Position numbers and translations under genes: made by a program
Part shown: positions 1 to 8,090 of the stretch, one piece after another
How positions within the stretch are numbered: the stretch's first letter is position 1
How the letters are laid out: each line of letters starts with the position of its first letter
Notes under the pieces: model-generated
The model's input: only the letters and a program-made list of their open reading frames with translations
The model's database searches: none
What the model was told of the DNA's origin: nothing
DNA from: CBDCGW01 sp964430745
GTDB taxonomy: Bacteria > Acidobacteriota > UBA890
DNA: 17,093 nt
Assembly: GCA_964430745.1 (NCBI GenBank)
Contig: CAYSHI010000375.1
Span: 1 to 17,093, forward strand
Reading direction: 5' to 3'

Positions 1-148
1 CGGTTGCGCGACGAGATTCCAGTCAGGCTAGCGTGAAGCTGAGCTGGCCCACCCGGCTTGCTGATCGCGAAACCAAAGCGGTGGGCTAAGCATGTAGAGG
101 CTTTTGGCTGACGGTTTTCGGACGCGGGTTCGATTCCCGCCGCCTCCA
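1..148 (+). ncRNA. ssrA: tmRNA, 3' part (5' end outside window)
   Basis: This is the 3' portion of transfer-messenger RNA, which rescues stalled ribosomes and tags the incomplete protein. The tRNA-like end is clear. A T-arm has stem GCGGG (124-128) and CCCGC (136-140) around the loop TTCGATT. It is followed by the acceptor strand CGCCTCC (141-147) and the discriminator A148. CCA is not encoded; the DNA continues CT. Upstream, GCCCACC (47-53) pairs with GGTGGGC (80-86), as in the last pseudoknot/helix of tmRNA. The stretch GGCTTTTGGCTGACGG-like before the T-arm is also typical. The tag-coding part lies before base 1, so the tag peptide cannot be read. The 3' end of ssrA is a common integration site, which fits the recombinase remnant nearby. 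Confidence 0.93.
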
Positions 149-150
149 CT

Positions 151-259
151 GCTTCAGGCCCGAGATAGGGCCGGATGCAAGGCAGCGGAACCGCAGACGG
201 CCACGTCGGCCTTCAAGGTTCCGCTAACGCCGCAGACGGCCCTATCTCGGGCCTGAAGC
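151..259. repeat. Large hairpin repeat with perfect 23-bp inverted arms
   Basis: Bases 151-173 are the exact reverse complement of 237-259. Inside, AGCGGAACC (184-192) pairs with GGTTCCGCT (217-225), and GGCC (199-202) with GGCC (208-211). The whole 109 bp could therefore fold as one long interrupted hairpin. The 12-mer CCGCAGACGGCC also occurs as a direct repeat at 191-202 and 230-241. The element begins two bases after the tmRNA acceptor end. It could be a REP/MITE-like dispersed element, a recombination site, or a structured tmRNA trailer or terminator. It has no T-tract, so a standard intrinsic terminator is less likely. Confidence 0.8.
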
Positions 260-350
260 TCGTTTGGGGGGGGCTGCTCGTTCCGGCAATGTCTCCAAAG
301 GCGGGGACGGGAATTGGCTCCTCAAGCAGCCGAATCGCCGAGGTAACTGC

Positions 351-498
351 CGGCGGCGAAAGGTGCCCCTTCCAATCCGACCGGCCGACGCGAAGTTGGC
401 GCTTCGAGAGGTCGATATCGCTCCACTCCAAGCGCCATCATCTCGCCGCACCGAAGCCCTGCTTCCCCACCGAGCAGCACGATCAAATGCGAGGTCAG
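351..498 (-). pseudogene. Tyrosine recombinase/integrase remnant
   Basis: A fragment of a phage-type (tyrosine) integrase reads on the minus strand in two frames. From 498 down to about 430 it gives HLIVLLGGEAGLRCGEMMAL, the family segment carrying the first catalytic arginine (GLRxGE; Arg codon near 453-451). A single extra base near 430-427 shifts the frame. The match then continues as EWSDIDLSKRQLRVGRSDWK down to about 351. Both halves follow one another in the usual order of the catalytic domain. The rest of the gene (core-binding domain, second Arg, His, Tyr) is not recognisable on either side. It sits about 200 bp from the ssrA 3' end. It is a dead scar, not a functional gene. Confidence 0.7.
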
Positions 499-523
499 GT
501 AGCACGACTCAGCTGATCGGCCC

Positions 524-556
524 GACGCTGGCGCCGTCGTCGACGACGCCAGCGTC
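524..556. promoter_or_regulatory. 33-bp near-perfect palindrome upstream of the kinase
   Basis: GACGCTGGCG (524-533) is the exact reverse complement of CGCCAGCGTC (547-556). The interior continues the symmetry about base 540 with one mismatched pair (534/546), and it contains the 14-bp palindrome CGTCGTCGACGACG. It lies 77 bp before the favoured kinase start and 2 bp before an alternative GTG start at 559. It could be an operator, a hairpin in the kinase leader, or a leftover end of the integrated element. No T-tract follows, so an intrinsic terminator reading rightward is unlikely. Confidence 0.5.
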
Positions 557-633
557 AGGTGTCGTGGCAGACCACACCCCGATCGACGCGACGACGTACT
601 ATCTGTACGTCTTCCCCCGCTCAACGGGCAACG

Positions 634-2232
<1,599 letters not shown>

Positions 2233-2313
2233 CCCGACCCTGCCGTTGTCTCGCAGCGGCCTGCGGCTGTCCGAACTTCCGACCCTCGATCGGACACCTC
2301 GCTTGGCCTCCCG

Positions 2314-2468
2314 AGCAGACCCATGCAAGGGACGCAGGAGAATAACGGCCAGCTCTTGCGCCAGCCCCTGCCTGGCGTTACTGATCTCGGATACGTGAAT
2401 CCGAGTTCGTCCCGCAGCCTGCCGATAGGCAAGGGCTCGCCTGGGTAGCATCTGCCAAAGGCAGGCAT
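2314..2468 (-). pseudogene. Possible HigA/VapI-type antitoxin remnant, frameshifted
   Basis: Read on the minus strand from ATG 2468, one frame gives YPGEPLPIGRLRDELGFT. This resembles the start of HigA-family antitoxins, whose pattern is HPGExLxExLxxxLGLT. Near 2395 the similarity moves to a second frame, VSEISNARQGLAQELAVILL. That matches the recognition helix and following helix of the same HTH family (pattern ISEIVNGRRGITxDTALRL). The two pieces are in the right order and adjacent. If this is correct it is a dead antitoxin with one frameshift. No HigB-like toxin is visible upstream on the same strand. The match is by eye over ~45 residues, so confidence is low. Confidence 0.33.
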
Positions 2469-2560
2469 CACCGACGGTGTCTTCTCCCCGCACTCGTGGC
2501 GCAAAACTTGGGGACGGGCCGCGTTGGGCCTGCCCCCCAACAGTCGGGGCAGTTTGAGAG

Positions 2561-2866
2561 TTAGGATTTGAGCTCTGACCGGCGTTGGTGCATGGCTCCG
2601 AACTGAGGACAGATCCCCTCGTCCCCCGACGCGACTCGGTAGCTGTCAGGCATCCCGAGACTGGTCATCGTGTTGAGGATCTTGCTCGCCAGCCGTACCT
2701 CGACTCGTTGTCCAGCGAAGGTTCGACTTCGCATCCTTCGACCGATGATCGTCTTGTAACGGTACATGGTGTTCTCCACCCTGCTGCGCTTGCTGTAGCC
2801 TGAGCACTTCTGCCATTCGCGTCGACCGAGTTCTCGGATCGAACAAGTCCGAGTCGGTGGTATCAA
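2561..2866 (-). pseudogene. IS5-family transposase, C-terminal remnant
   Basis: This is a DDE transposase of the IS5 type, preserved only at its C-terminal end. The recognisable part runs from about 2836 to 2620: LGRREWQKCSGYSKRSRVEN, then a stretch with MYRYKTIIG, LNTMTSLGMPDSYRV. The glutamate in RVEN corresponds to the catalytic E of the DDE triad. Its basic context YRYK is the family's Y-(2)-R-(3)-E-(6)-K region. The first ~12 codons and everything upstream do not match a transposase, so the N-terminal two thirds, with both catalytic aspartates, are gone. I could not find a convincing pair of terminal inverted repeats. It is an old, truncated insertion-sequence copy. Confidence 0.75.
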
Positions 2867-2875
2867 TGCCCTCGG

Positions 2876-3031
2876 CTAGGAGTCCCACGTCCCCGGGTGG
2901 GGGGGGTCGGTAGGATGGTGGTGCAGACCGCGACGCGGGAAGACTCCGAAGGCCCGGTCAGGGGCGGGCTCCTGTTTGGCGAAGAAACGTCCCGGCAGCT
3001 GGGCGTAGGTGTTGTCGAAGGAAATGTTCAT
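2876..3031 (-). pseudogene. selO: Truncated SelO-like protein, first ~25 codons
   Basis: From ATG 3031 the minus strand reads MNISFDNTYAQLPGRFFAKQ followed by EPAP. This matches the N-terminus of SelO/YdiU protein adenylyltransferases, whose typical start is FDNTYARLPERFxAxxxPTPV. After EPAP (about 2957) the similarity stops. The frame runs on through unrelated sequence to a stop at 2876, for a total of 51 aa. A full SelO is about 480-500 aa, so nearly the whole enzyme is missing. It lies 26 bp downstream of the regulator gene on the same strand, as if it had been the next gene of that transcript before a deletion or insertion. The match is short, but distinctive and at the correct end. Confidence 0.5.
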
Positions 3032-3057
3032 TGGACCGTGCACGACGCGCGGATAGC

Positions 3058-5322
3058 CTAGCGGCGGAGGAGAAGGTCCTGCCAATTCGCGATCGCCCGT
3101 AACAGCCCCGGCGTCTCACTGGACACCACGTTGATGAGGAATCCGTCGCCGGTGGGGTCGACATCGTAGTTCCACGACACGTTCTGTGCGAGGAACGGGT
3201 GACGGAAGCTGAACAATGACTCGGCCGGGCCGAAGTCGAGCCGGGTGCCGATCGCGGTAACGGCGACGCGGGTGACCGTCGTCTCGATGGACCCGACCGT
3301 CGCTGTTCCGGCTTGCGGCTCCAGGTAATAGAGCTCGCTGGCGTCGCGACCCCAGCGCGGCTGCCGCCCTTCTTTGGGCGATACCGGTTCGGGTGAACTG
3401 TCGTCGAAAAGCGCCTTCACGAAAACTCGCGCCCGGCTGGTTGGACCGCCGGAATAGGCAAGCCACCGGCCATCGGGAGAAACGCGCCCCTGAACCGCAT
3501 GCGCTCCGAGCGGAGTGACCCGGCGAGGCTCTCCGCCGTCGAGCGGCACAAGCCACAGCCCGCTGGTTTCCCACTGCACGAGATCGCCGTTCGGCATCAC
3601 GTCCGTCGTCCAGCCGGCCCGCCCGACAGGTTCCGGTTGCGCTTCTTCGAACCTGTAGATCCAAGGGCGTGGCTCCCCGCTTCGTGCCGACGTGAGGACC
3701 ACAGCGGACTCGTCGGCCCACAGGGCGGCGTTGTCCCAGTTAGGAGTGTTGGTGAGCTGCTGCCAAACGCCGCTCGGCCGGTCCAGAACGAAGACGTCCT
3801 GGGTGTTCAGATCGATTTCCTTGAAGCCCACTGCCAGCCGTGTTCCGTTGGGCGATAACGACGGGCTCATGTACATGCCCGGCACGTCGATCGCAGGCAA
3901 TGTTTCACCCCGTGTACCGTCGGGTTCGACCCACACGAGCTCGCTGTTCACTCGCCCGATCTCGCGAAAGACGAGCAGGTCGGAGTTTGCCGAAAATGGC
4001 GCGTACCTGGCGGTCGAGCCGAGGGACATCAATCCCGAGAGTGCCTCCGGGGTACCCGAAAATTCCCACGTTTGCGCATCGAAACGCTGCGCTGTGAGCA
4101 CCCCTTCGCGCACGCTGAGCAGCCATCCCGGCGCCACGTAGAGGGCGTTGTGGGCCCCCGGCCCCGCCAACAGCAGCTTCTTGTGATCCGTATCGGTGGA
4201 TGCGATCCACGTGCCCGAGTCGGCAGGGTCGGCAGCGGTCGCCACGTACAGAAACGTCCGGCCGTCGGGGAGAAAGACAGGGTGCTGGTGAGCGGTCTCG
4301 TTGCGCGACGCGTCGAGTCGGGTGGCCAGTCCTTGCGGACTGCCGTCCTCTGCGAGCAGCATCAGACCATCCGCCGAGGGCACGAGGATGCCCGACGCGC
4401 TACTCCACGAGCCGCCGCGCGAGGTGACGGGCGAAATCGATGTCGGTGAGCCTCCCGCAATGTCGACCACCCACAGCATGGAGTCGATGCGGTAGGCAAG
4501 GCGGTCCCCGGAAGGCGACCAAAACGGGTATTCCGCTCCCAGGGTTTCGGGGATTTTCCGCTCCGTGCCCGGTCCGAGGTCTCGCACCCAGATCTCCACG
4601 CCCCCTGTCAACGATCGCCGCGCAAGAGCCAACTTCGTGCCGTCGGGCGACAGTGCGGGGTAAGGGTCCATAGGGAACACGCCCATCAGTGTCTCCGGCG
4701 GGACAGCGATCTCCCAGCTGGTTGCGCCATCGCCCGGCGAATTGCGAACCCAGGCGCCGATCGCGATGAGCGCAACCACGACGACGACCGCCGCGATGCC
4801 GACGAGTACCGGTTGCGGCAGTTGTAACGAGGCGTCGGCATCTGCAGGCGCTTCGTTGACGGTGGCCCCAATAAACCGATAGCCGCGCCGATGAACGGTC
4901 TGCACGTATCGCGGCCGGCGCGAGTCGTCGCCGAGCGCCTGGCGAAGCAACTTCACTGCCTCGGACAATGACCCTTGGCTCACGGCCGAGTCGGCCCACA
5001 GATTGTCCAGAAGCTCGTTCTTGCTGCACACGCGGCCACTGTTGGCTACCAGGTAGGACAGCAGTGACAGAACACGCGGTTGCAGTACGACTTCTTCGTT
5101 GCCCCGGTGCAGCGAGCCAGATGTCTGGTCGAAGCGAAATGGGCCGAAGGCGACCTCCTCACAACTCTCTCGCCGAAAACTCACATTGGCCTCATGTAAC
5201 TCCAGGTTGCACTCGGGGATGCTCGGGAGGGTGTAGGAACGCTCGGCTACGGTCAAGCGCTTTGCTCTCCGTCGCCAATCCGTGCGGATCTCGGTGCGAA
5301 CTACCCGGGATCGTGTTGTCAC
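3058..5322 (-). CDS. Membrane-tethered winged-helix regulator with TolB-like propeller
   Basis: This 754-aa protein is a ToxR/CadC-like one-component regulator. An OmpR/PhoB-type winged-helix DNA-binding domain occupies about residues 57-153. Its parts include FGPFRFD, LQPRVLSLLSYL, GRVCSKNELLDNLW and the wing VQTVHRRGYRFIG. A single hydrophobic segment follows at ~171-191. Residues ~200-754 form a periplasmic beta-propeller with PD40-type repeats such as YPALSPDGTKLALA, WSPSGDRLAY, SLSPNGTRLAVG and VSPDGRWLAYSG. No phospho-acceptor domain is present. The start is GTG 5322; no in-frame ATG lies in the first 57 codons and no strong ribosome site is visible, so a later GTG is possible. It is divergent from the secreted protein gene across a 60-bp gap with a dyad, suggesting local control. 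The sensed signal is unknown. Confidence 0.88.
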   Translation of the reverse strand: MTTRSRVVRTEIRTDWRRRAKRLTVAERSYTLPSIPECNLELHEANVSFRRESCEEVAFGPFRFDQTSGSLHRGNEEVVLQPRVLSLLSYLVANSGRVCSKNELLDNLWADSAVSQGSLSEAVKLLRQALGDDSRRPRYVQTVHRRGYRFIGATVNEAPADADASLQLPQPVLVGIAAVVVVVALIAIGAWVRNSPGDGATSWEIAVPPETLMGVFPMDPYPALSPDGTKLALARRSLTGGVEIWVRDLGPGTERKIPETLGAEYPFWSPSGDRLAYRIDSMLWVVDIAGGSPTSISPVTSRGGSWSSASGILVPSADGLMLLAEDGSPQGLATRLDASRNETAHQHPVFLPDGRTFLYVATAADPADSGTWIASTDTDHKKLLLAGPGAHNALYVAPGWLLSVREGVLTAQRFDAQTWEFSGTPEALSGLMSLGSTARYAPFSANSDLLVFREIGRVNSELVWVEPDGTRGETLPAIDVPGMYMSPSLSPNGTRLAVGFKEIDLNTQDVFVLDRPSGVWQQLTNTPNWDNAALWADESAVVLTSARSGEPRPWIYRFEEAQPEPVGRAGWTTDVMPNGDLVQWETSGLWLVPLDGGEPRRVTPLGAHAVQGRVSPDGRWLAYSGGPTSRARVFVKALFDDSSPEPVSPKEGRQPRWGRDASELYYLEPQAGTATVGSIETTVTRVAVTAIGTRLDFGPAESLFSFRHPFLAQNVSWNYDVDPTGDGFLINVVSSETPGLLRAIANWQDLLLRR

Positions 5323-5346
5323 GAGAGAGGCCTCGGGTGAGCGTTC

Positions 5347-5363
5347 GACCGCGAGCTGCGGTC
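5347..5363. promoter_or_regulatory. 17-bp dyad in the divergent regulator/secreted-protein gap
   Basis: GACCGC (5347-5352) and GCGGTC (5358-5363) are perfect inverted arms around the 5-bp spacer GAGCT. The site is 24 bp upstream of the regulator start on one side. On the other it is 5 bp before the AGGGAGG ribosome site of the secreted protein. It is a candidate operator for the neighbouring winged-helix regulator. Winged-helix proteins of this class usually bind direct repeats, so the assignment is tentative. Confidence 0.4.
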
Positions 5364-5382
5364 AAAATAGGGAGGTGTTCGT

Positions 5383-5958
5383 TTGAAGAGTGCCCGCATA
5401 TTGGCCCTAGCGACGGTATTGTCCATCGCCGTCGCCACAGGATTTGCCTTCGTTGGCAACGCAACCGCCGTTCCGCCGCTGCACACAACCGTAGTCGAGG
5501 TCTTGGCGCGCGCTGACGCGGATGCCGTCGGCGTATCGATGATGACGCGAGACAACAGCGGCGCGACTATGAGCACCTACGTTCAAGGGCTCGAGCCGAA
5601 CAGTCTGTACACGGTGTGGTGGTTTGTCTTCAACCACCCTGACAAGTGCACCGGTCCATGCGATGGGCCGGACCTTGGCCCCGCGAACGGCGCGAATCTA
5701 TGGGCAACCTCATTTCTCACCGACGCAACGGGGCACGCTTCCTTCGGCGCCCGGATCGATCGGGGCAACCCCGCGCTCGGCTTTGTCCAGGGTTTGGGGA
5801 ATCCGATGGGGTTGGCGAACGTCGACAAGGCGGAGATTCACTTCGGCATGGTCAACCACGGGGTTCCCGGTGTCGACTTCCCGTTGGGGGACATCCCAAC
5901 GGAAGCCACCACCCCCGGGTCACCTCTCCAGGCTGTTGCCATACACCTGCCCAAATAG
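5383..5958 (+). CDS. Secreted protein of unknown function
   Basis: This is a 191-aa exported protein. It starts at TTG 5383, supported by a strong ribosome site GGAGG at 5371-5375 with 7-bp spacing. Residues 1-29 form a Sec signal peptide with a basic start, a hydrophobic core and a likely cut after GNATA. The mature part contains the motif GLEPNSLYTVWWFVFNHPDKC, with two cysteines, C89 and C93 (CTGPC), that could form a disulfide. Further on is VDKAEIHFGMVNHGVPGVDF. This pattern resembles uncharacterised secreted proteins with a CHRD-like or immunoglobulin-like beta fold. I do not recognise an enzyme motif. It is transcribed away from the membrane-tethered regulator and is followed by a strong terminator, so it is probably a one-gene transcript and perhaps that regulator's target. 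Confidence 0.85.
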   Translation: MKSARILALATVLSIAVATGFAFVGNATAVPPLHTTVVEVLARADADAVGVSMMTRDNSGATMSTYVQGLEPNSLYTVWWFVFNHPDKCTGPCDGPDLGPANGANLWATSFLTDATGHASFGARIDRGNPALGFVQGLGNPMGLANVDKAEIHFGMVNHGVPGVDFPLGDIPTEATTPGSPLQAVAIHLPK

Positions 5959-6260
5959 GTAGTTCGCTCGGAAGCCGATCAGGTCGACCGGGTGTAGGTC
6001 ACGGGGAAGAGACATCTGGCCTACGCGCCGACGACTCACAGAAAGCAGAAAGACCCCGCCGGCAGTTTGCCAACCACCGGCGGGGCTTTCCTTTGGGTTG
6101 CGGCCCAAGGGGACGCGACTTGGGCCAAAGCTATCGAAGAATCGGGATGCCTCGGGGAAGATAAGCCGCTGAAATCGCCGCCGGGGCTGGGACCCAATAC
6201 CCGAAAACCGAGCCGGGTTGATGTTGAGGGAATCAGCGCCCTTCGTGGCCCCTTGCAGAG
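5959..6260. other. Intergenic region between convergent genes
   Basis: These 302 bp separate the secreted-protein gene from the convergent GlsB-like gene. Apart from the terminator at 6049-6096 I see no gene-like frame, RNA or repeat here. Confidence 0.6.
6049..6096 (+). terminator. Strong intrinsic terminator
   Basis: CCCCGCCGG (6054-6062) pairs with CCGGCGGGG (6077-6085) around a 14-base loop. The stem is extended by AAAG (6049-6052) and CTTT (6086-6089), with A6053 bulged. The T-rich tail CTTTCCTTT follows on the plus strand. The A-rich 5' flank (GAAAGCAGAAAGA) could let it work in both directions, ending the secreted-protein transcript and also transcripts coming from the minus-strand gene at 6261. 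Confidence 0.85.
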
Positions 6261-6509
6261 CTACTTCTTGCCCTTGATGAGCCGGTAGCCGAACAACAGG
6301 AGCATTGCCCCTACCGTGGCGACGGCAAAGCTGCCCACGCTTCCCATTGCACCGAGGCCCACCACTTGCGAGAAGAATCCCCCGACAAAGGCACCGGCGA
6401 TTCCGAGCAGGGTGGTGACGATGAGGCCACCGGGATCATCGCCGGGCATCAAGAACTTGGCGACAACACCGATCACGAGCCCAGTGAGCAAGATCAGCAA
6501 GATTTCCAT
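6261..6509 (-). CDS. GlsB/YeaQ/YmgE-family small membrane protein
   Basis: This 82-aa protein is made of three hydrophobic segments (about residues 2-20, 27-50 and 56-76). It has the family pattern of small residues: GLVIGVVAKFLMPGDDPGGL, then LLGIAGAFVGGFF and a basic C-terminus GYRLIKGKK. GlsB/YeaQ (transglycosylase-associated) proteins are short inner-membrane proteins linked to stress and stationary phase; their biochemical role is not established. The start ATG 6509 is fixed by an excellent ribosome site, GGAGGT, 3 bases upstream. The 35 extra codons of the longer frame lie upstream of that site and look non-coding. It follows the aldehyde dehydrogenase on the same strand after 104 bp but probably has its own promoter. 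Confidence 0.9.
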   Translation of the reverse strand: MEILLILLTGLVIGVVAKFLMPGDDPGGLIVTTLLGIAGAFVGGFFSQVVGLGAMGSVGSFAVATVGAMLLLFGYRLIKGKK

Positions 6510-6525
6510 GTTACCTCCGTGACGG

Positions 6526-6540
6526 CGTCGCCAGGCGACG
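6526..6540 (-). other. Small hairpin in the leader of the GlsB-like gene
   Basis: CGTCGC (6526-6531) and GCGACG (6535-6540) are perfect inverted arms with a 3-base loop. They lie just upstream of the ribosome site of the minus-strand gene. The stem could influence translation or be incidental in GC-rich DNA. Confidence 0.3.
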
Positions 6541-6590
6541 GGGCTGGGGCTGTTGCTGTCGCGAAAGTAGCACCTTTCCCGGCAACAATC

Positions 6591-6606
6591 CCTGGCCGCA
6601 GCCAGG
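6591..6606 (-). terminator. Possible weak terminator after the aldehyde dehydrogenase
   Basis: CCTGGC (6591-6596) and GCCAGG (6601-6606) form a 6-bp stem with a 4-base loop, only 7 bases past the dehydrogenase stop on the minus strand. It is followed there by GATTGTTG, a poor T-tract. Partial termination is plausible. Confidence 0.4.
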
Positions 6607-6613
6607 CGCCGCA

Positions 6614-7981
6614 TTACGCGCGGTAAACCGTCTTGATGTTGACGAACTCGCGGATGCCGAAGGGCGACAGCTCGCGGCCGTAGCCGCTGATCTTCACGCC
6701 GCCGAAGGGCAGGCGGGGATCCGAGCGGACGAAGGCGTTGACGAAGCAGGCGCCGGCCTCGAGCTCTTCCTCGGCGATGCGCTCGCCGCGGGCCTCGTCG
6801 GCCGTGAACACGGCGGCTCCCAGTCCGAATATGGAGTCGTTGGCGATGCGGATCGCGTCGGCCTCGTCGCGTGCGGCGATGATCGGTGCGACGGGGCCGA
6901 AGATCTCCTCCTCGTACGCGGCCATGCCCGGGCCGACGCCGGTGAGCACCGTGGGCGGGTAGAAGGCGCCGGGACCATCCGGGATCTCGCCGCCCAGCAC
7001 GCAGTCGGCGCCGGCGGCCAGGCTGCGCACGACCTGATCGTGGAGCTCGTCGCGCAGCTCGTGGCGGGCTTGCGGCCCGAGCTGGGTGGATTCGTCGAGC
7101 GGGTCACCCATCTTCGTGGCGCCCATGCGTTCGACGAACAGCTCGGTGAACCGCTCGAGGACCGGCTCCACCACGATGAAGCGCTTCGCCGCGATACAGC
7201 TCTGGCCGCCGTTGATCAGGCGGCTCGTGGCGCAGGTGGCGGCCGCCGCCTCCAGGTCCGCGTCCTCCAGAATCACGTAGGGGTCGCTGCCCCCCAGCTC
7301 GAGCACGGTCTTCTTGATCATCTCGCCGGCCTTCGCCGCCACCGCTTGCCCGGCGGGCGTGCTGCCGGTCAGGGTCGCGGCGCGTACGAGCGGATTCTCG
7401 ATAACTTCGGCGACACGGCTGCCGCCGATCAGCAAGGTACGAAAGAGATCCTCGGGAAAGCCGGCGTCCCGGAACACCTCTTCGATGGCCAACGCGCACC
7501 CGGGCACGTTGGAGGCGTGCTTCAGAATCCCCGCGTTGCCGGCCATCAGCGCCGGTGCCGCAAAGCGGAACACCTGCCAGAGCGGGAAGTTCCAGGGCAT
7601 CACCGCCAGAACGATGCCGATGGGCCGGTAGGAGACGAAGCTGTTGGCCGCGTCCGTCTCCACGATCTCCCGGCTCAGGAAGCTCTCGGCATTCTCGGCG
7701 TAGTAGTCGCACACCCAGGCGCACTTCTGCGCTTCCGCGCGGCCCTCCACGATGGTCTTGCCCATCTCCTCGGTCATCAGGGCGGCGTAGCCATCCGTGC
7801 GTTCGCGCAGGATCTCCGCCGCCCGGCGCATGAGGGACGCCCTCTCGGAAAACGGGGCCCGCCGCCACTCGAGATAGGTTTCGTGCGTGGCCTGAATGGC
7901 GGCGTCCACCGCCGCCGGCGGGGTCTCGTCGTACTCTCGGACCAGCTCTCCGGTGGCCGGGTTGATGACCTGCATGCTCAT
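6614..7981 (-). CDS. sad: Succinate-semialdehyde dehydrogenase (Sad/YneI type)
   Basis: This is a cytosolic NAD(P)-dependent aldehyde dehydrogenase of 455 aa, the usual length. It most closely resembles E. coli Sad/YneI, which oxidises succinate semialdehyde to succinate at the end of GABA or putrescine breakdown. Landmarks are the N-terminus VINPATGE, MPWNFPLWQV (129-137), ILKHASNVPG with K154, the catalytic glutamate E228 in VLELGGSDPY, the nucleophile C262 in NGGQSCIAAKRF, EEIFGPVAPI and the C-terminal GYGRELSPFGIREFVNIKTV. The start ATG 7981 has a good GGGAGGAG ribosome site; ATG 7975 is a second possibility, and the 17-codon extension upstream is not supported. No GABA transaminase is nearby. 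Substrate is inferred from overall similarity, and other short semialdehydes are possible. Confidence 0.92.
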   Translation of the reverse strand: MSMQVINPATGELVREYDETPPAAVDAAIQATHETYLEWRRAPFSERASLMRRAAEILRERTDGYAALMTEEMGKTIVEGRAEAQKCAWVCDYYAENAESFLSREIVETDAANSFVSYRPIGIVLAVMPWNFPLWQVFRFAAPALMAGNAGILKHASNVPGCALAIEEVFRDAGFPEDLFRTLLIGGSRVAEVIENPLVRAATLTGSTPAGQAVAAKAGEMIKKTVLELGGSDPYVILEDADLEAAAATCATSRLINGGQSCIAAKRFIVVEPVLERFTELFVERMGATKMGDPLDESTQLGPQARHELRDELHDQVVRSLAAGADCVLGGEIPDGPGAFYPPTVLTGVGPGMAAYEEEIFGPVAPIIAARDEADAIRIANDSIFGLGAAVFTADEARGERIAEEELEAGACFVNAFVRSDPRLPFGGVKISGYGRELSPFGIREFVNIKTVYRA

Positions 7982-8090
7982 CGCCACTCCTCCCTCAAAC
8001 CATCCTGCCGGCTCGCCCTCTGGGAAGATCACGGCAGGGTTGCAAGTCCGCTGACCGTCTGCACGAATCGTACGCTCGGAGCGCGGCGAG

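Larger units (their letters stand above)
149..633. other. Region between ssrA and the kinase gene, no intact gene
   Basis: This 485-bp stretch contains the 109-bp hairpin repeat (151-259), a run of eight G (near 265-272), the integrase remnant (351-498) and a 33-bp near-palindrome (524-556). The open frames over it are short and look non-coding apart from the recombinase fragment. I see no other gene. Confidence 0.6.
2233..3057. other. Gene graveyard between kinase and regulator
   Basis: These 825 bp carry no intact gene. On the minus strand I recognise three unrelated fragments: a HigA-like antitoxin remnant (about 2314-2468), the C-terminus of an IS5-type transposase (about 2561-2836) and the N-terminus of a SelO-like protein (about 2957-3031). 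A short hairpin, TGCCCC/GGGGCA, lies near 2530-2550, and a run of eight G near 2899-2906. The layout indicates repeated insertion and deletion. Confidence 0.55.
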
